A DNA stretch of 64,000 nucleotides, from the NCBI RefSeq assembly GCF_001499905.1, contig NZ_LQIS01000002.1:121092-185091 (forward strand). The letters run 5' to 3'. A program made the translations under genes and the position numbers. Below, piece after piece: positions 62,269-64,000 of this stretch (position 1 is its first letter; the number at the start of each line of letters is the position of its first letter). The notes under the pieces are model-generated. The model did no database searches. It was given only the letters and a program-made list of their open reading frames with translations, and had not been told where the DNA came from. This DNA is from Mycobacterium sp. GA-1285. GTDB lineage: Bacteria; Actinomycetota; Actinomycetes; Mycobacteriales; Mycobacteriaceae.

Positions 62269-63066
62269 ATGGCGACAACGGTCACGGCACCGACGACGGC
62301 CGAGCGGATCCGCAGTGCGTGCGCCAAGGCGGGTGGCGCGATGCTCGCGGTCGAGGGCGGCGAGAACGGGGCTCCCTGCCAGACACCGGTTCACCACCTG
62401 CTCGACGACGGCTCGTTCGCGATCACCGTCCCCGCCGACAGTGCGGCGGCGGCCAAGGCCGTCAGCGCGGGCGCCAACGGGGTGCAGGCGGTGCTGGAAA
62501 TGACGGACTACGCGCCGCTGCCGCTACGCGAGCCGGTGCGTTCGCTGGTGTGGATCCAGGGACGCCTGCACGACGTGCCCGCCGGTGAGGTGTCGGCCCT
62601 GCTCGATCTGATCGCCTCAGAGGACCCCAATCCGGCGCTACTGCAAGTGAATTCAGCGGTCGCCGACGGCGACGAGGGACATACACTACTGCGGCTGGAG
62701 ATCGACTCCGTGGTCGTCGCCGATTCCACCGGCGCCGAATCGGTCGGCGTGGCCACGCTGCTGGACGCGCGACCGGACCCGTTCTGCGCGATGGAGTCGT
62801 GCTGGCTGCAGCACATGGAGTCGGCACACCGCGACGTCGTCGAACGGCTGGCCAGCCGGCTTCCGATGTCGTTGCGCCGCGGCCGCGTCCGGCCCCTGGG
62901 CTTGGACCGCTACGGCGTCCAACTGCGCGTGGAGACCGACGAAGGCGACCACGATGTGCGGCTGCCGTTCACCCGCCCGGTCGACGACGTCACCGGGCTG
63001 AGCCAGGCGATCCGGGTGCTGATGGGTTGCCCGTTCCTCAACGGGCTGCGCGCACGAAAATTGTGA
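62269..63066 (+). CDS. DUF2470 / split-barrel protein, iron-regulated (Rv3839-like)
   Basis: A 265-residue protein: an N-terminal FMN-binding split-barrel-like half (TTAERIRSACAKAGGAMLAVEGGENGAPCQTPVHHLLDDGS) and a C-terminal DUF2470 half (HMESAHRDVVERLASRLP... GLDRYGVQLRVETDEGDHDVRLPFTRPVDD). Related proteins bind haem or take part in haem-iron use; the direct role here is unknown. AAGGAGG precedes ATG 62269 with four-base spacing. The IdeR box upstream indicates induction under low iron. Confidence 0.85.
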   Translation: MATTVTAPTTAERIRSACAKAGGAMLAVEGGENGAPCQTPVHHLLDDGSFAITVPADSAAAAKAVSAGANGVQAVLEMTDYAPLPLREPVRSLVWIQGRLHDVPAGEVSALLDLIASEDPNPALLQVNSAVADGDEGHTLLRLEIDSVVVADSTGAESVGVATLLDARPDPFCAMESCWLQHMESAHRDVVERLASRLPMSLRRGRVRPLGLDRYGVQLRVETDEGDHDVRLPFTRPVDDVTGLSQAIRVLMGCPFLNGLRARKL

Positions 63067-63085
63067 CGCCGCTACCGTAACTCCG

Positions 63086-63853
63086 GTGACCGGCGCCTCC
63101 GAAGAGCTCACCGACCCCGCGCGCCGGGCCCTGCGCATCGAGATCGTCGTCGTGCTGGCGGTGACGTTCGGGCTGTCGGCCTACAGTGCGCTGCTGAACC
63201 TGATCGAGTCGGTGCTGCTCGGCCTCTCCGGTCAGGTTGTCGCGCTCAATCCGCGCCGCTCTCCTTTCGACCTCATCGACCTCGGGCTCAACCTCGTCTG
63301 GGTGTTCCAGCTGTCGGCATGGGGCGCGTTGGCCGTATACCTGTTGTGGCGCAGCGGGATTGCCCTCAAGTCAATCGGACTGGGCCGGCCCCGCTGGCGG
63401 GGCGATCTGCTGGGCGGGCTCGGTCTCGCCGCGCTCATCGGACTACCGGGCCTCGCGCTGTACCAGGTCGCCCGGCTTCTCGGGATGAACGCCGACGTCG
63501 AGCCGGCCGAGCTGTACGACACCTGGTGGCGGATACCGGTGCTGCTGCTGACGGCGTTGGCCAACGGCTGGGCCGAAGAGGTGATCGTCGTCGGCTACCT
63601 GATGACCAGGTTGCGGCAGTTACGTGTGAGCCCCGTGGCCGCCGTCGTCGTGACCAGCGTCCTGCGCGGGCTCTACCACCTCTATCAGGGCTTCGGCGCG
63701 GGGCTGGGGAACCTGGCGATGGGCGTCGTGTTCGGCTACGTGTATCTGCGGACCGGCAGGCTGTGGCCGCTGATCATCGCGCACGCGCTGATCGACGCCG
63801 TGGCCTTCGTCGGCTATGCCCTGGCCGCCGGCCACCTGGGCTGGTTGCGATGA
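63086..63853 (+). CDS. CPBP-family intramembrane metalloprotease
   Basis: A 255-residue membrane protein with about seven to eight segments. The CPBP/Abi motif is NGWAEEVIVVGYLMTRLRQL (EExxxxxxxxR), followed by VLRGLYHLYQGFGAG with a conserved His and IIAHALIDAVAFVG with another. The family includes CAAX-type proteases and bacteriocin immunity proteins. GTG 63086 is the start, 19 bp after the iron-regulated gene, so it may be co-regulated by IdeR. Confidence 0.88.
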   Translation: MTGASEELTDPARRALRIEIVVVLAVTFGLSAYSALLNLIESVLLGLSGQVVALNPRRSPFDLIDLGLNLVWVFQLSAWGALAVYLLWRSGIALKSIGLGRPRWRGDLLGGLGLAALIGLPGLALYQVARLLGMNADVEPAELYDTWWRIPVLLLTALANGWAEEVIVVGYLMTRLRQLRVSPVAAVVVTSVLRGLYHLYQGFGAGLGNLAMGVVFGYVYLRTGRLWPLIIAHALIDAVAFVGYALAAGHLGWLR

Positions 63854-63871
63854 ACAGGCGGGTGGGCGACG

Positions 63872-63877
63872 TAGATT
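63872..63877 (+). promoter_or_regulatory. Putative -10 element (TAGATT) for the terminal gene
   Basis: TAGATT, then seven bases, then ATG 63885. No ribosome binding site is visible; leaderless initiation is suggested. Confidence 0.4.
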
Positions 63878-63884
63878 CCTTTAG

Positions 63885-64000
63885 ATGACCGACAACCGGC
63901 AACCGCCCCGCGGGTTCGGCCCGCCCCCCGGGCCGCGCCGGGAGCCGTCGGCCGGACGCCCGGCGGCGGTGGTGTGCGTCGCGGTGGGACCGACGACAAA
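63885..64000 (+). CDS. N-terminal fragment of an unidentified protein (cut by window edge)
   Basis: Thirty-eight codons are visible, MTDNRQPPRGFGPPPGPRREPSAG..., Pro- and Arg-rich. Cytoplasmic tails of this kind occur on LytR-CpsA-Psr proteins, and Rv3840 at the equivalent place in M. tuberculosis is annotated LytR-like, but too little is present to decide. The start is supported by a leaderless-type promoter. Confidence 0.5.
   Translation, partial: MTDNRQPPRGFGPPPGPRREPSAGRPAAVVCVAVGPTT

Overview
The window is chromosomal DNA from a mycobacterium, most likely a fast-growing Mycolicibacterium-type species. It has high GC, many GTG starts, ATGA/GTGA gene overlaps and no rRNA. It carries the cell-wall arabinogalactan/mycolate locus in the gene order of M. 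tuberculosis Rv3774-Rv3840: wzt-glfT1-wzm, gtrA-dprE1-dprE2-aftA-embCAB, accD4-pks13-fadD32, the antigen 85 genes, aftB-ubiA-PAP2-glfT2-glf and erp. It lacks PE/PPE genes and IS elements. Names and Rv equivalences come from recall of the families; no database search was possible.

Layout. 1-6.2 kb: 3' end of an enoyl-CoA hydratase, an epimerase-like protein with a small membrane protein, a MocR regulator, tRNA-Ser(UGA), a MarR regulator divergent from a quinone oxidoreductase, and a class V aminotransferase-like protein without the usual PLP lysine. 6.5-9.7 kb: bpa (proteasome activator), then the coupled genes wzt, glfT1 and wzm (galactan initiation and export). 9.7-11.3 kb: zinc-ribbon protein, APH-like kinase, GtrA protein. 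11.3-26.4 kb: dprE1, dprE2, aftA, embC, embA, embB (DPA synthesis and arabinan polymerisation), interrupted between embC and embA by a 1.1-kb cassette encoding an AbiEi/DUF559-type nuclease flanked by 40-bp hairpin-forming direct repeats. 26.5-28.3 kb: three small accessory genes. 28.4-37.4 kb: accD4, pks13, fadD32 (mycolic acid condensation). 37.5-41.2 kb: cutinase-like lipase, DUF732 lipoprotein, MPT51/fbpD, antigen 85A. 41.4-48.1 kb: aftB, ubiA, PAP2 phosphatase, glfT2, glf (overlapping operon, minus strand). 48.3-51 kb: erp and a PGRP amidase. 51-57 kb: HAD phosphatase, two lysophosphatidate-type acyltransferases, MBL-Rieske protein with a small partner, a hypothetical and a zinc alcohol dehydrogenase. 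57-64 kb: serS, septum-formation protein, small zincin, Cys-rich peptide, phosphoglycerate mutase family protein, pheA, an IdeR-boxed DUF2470 gene, a CPBP protease and a truncated start of a further gene.

Function. Most of the window builds the mycolyl-arabinogalactan layer. Glf makes UDP-Galf, and GlfT1/GlfT2 build galactan on the lipid carrier, which Wzm/Wzt is thought to flip. UbiA, the PAP2 phosphatase and DprE1/DprE2 make decaprenyl-phosphoryl-arabinose. AftA, EmbA/B/C and AftB polymerise it, FadD32/Pks13/AccD4 make mycolates, and antigen 85 attaches them.

Main points of interest: the nuclease cassette splitting embC from embA; alanine instead of cysteine at the benzothiazinone target position of DprE1; a conserved 34-bp hairpin placed just after the stop codons of both embB and accD4; a lysine-less aminotransferase-like protein; and a near-consensus IdeR box.
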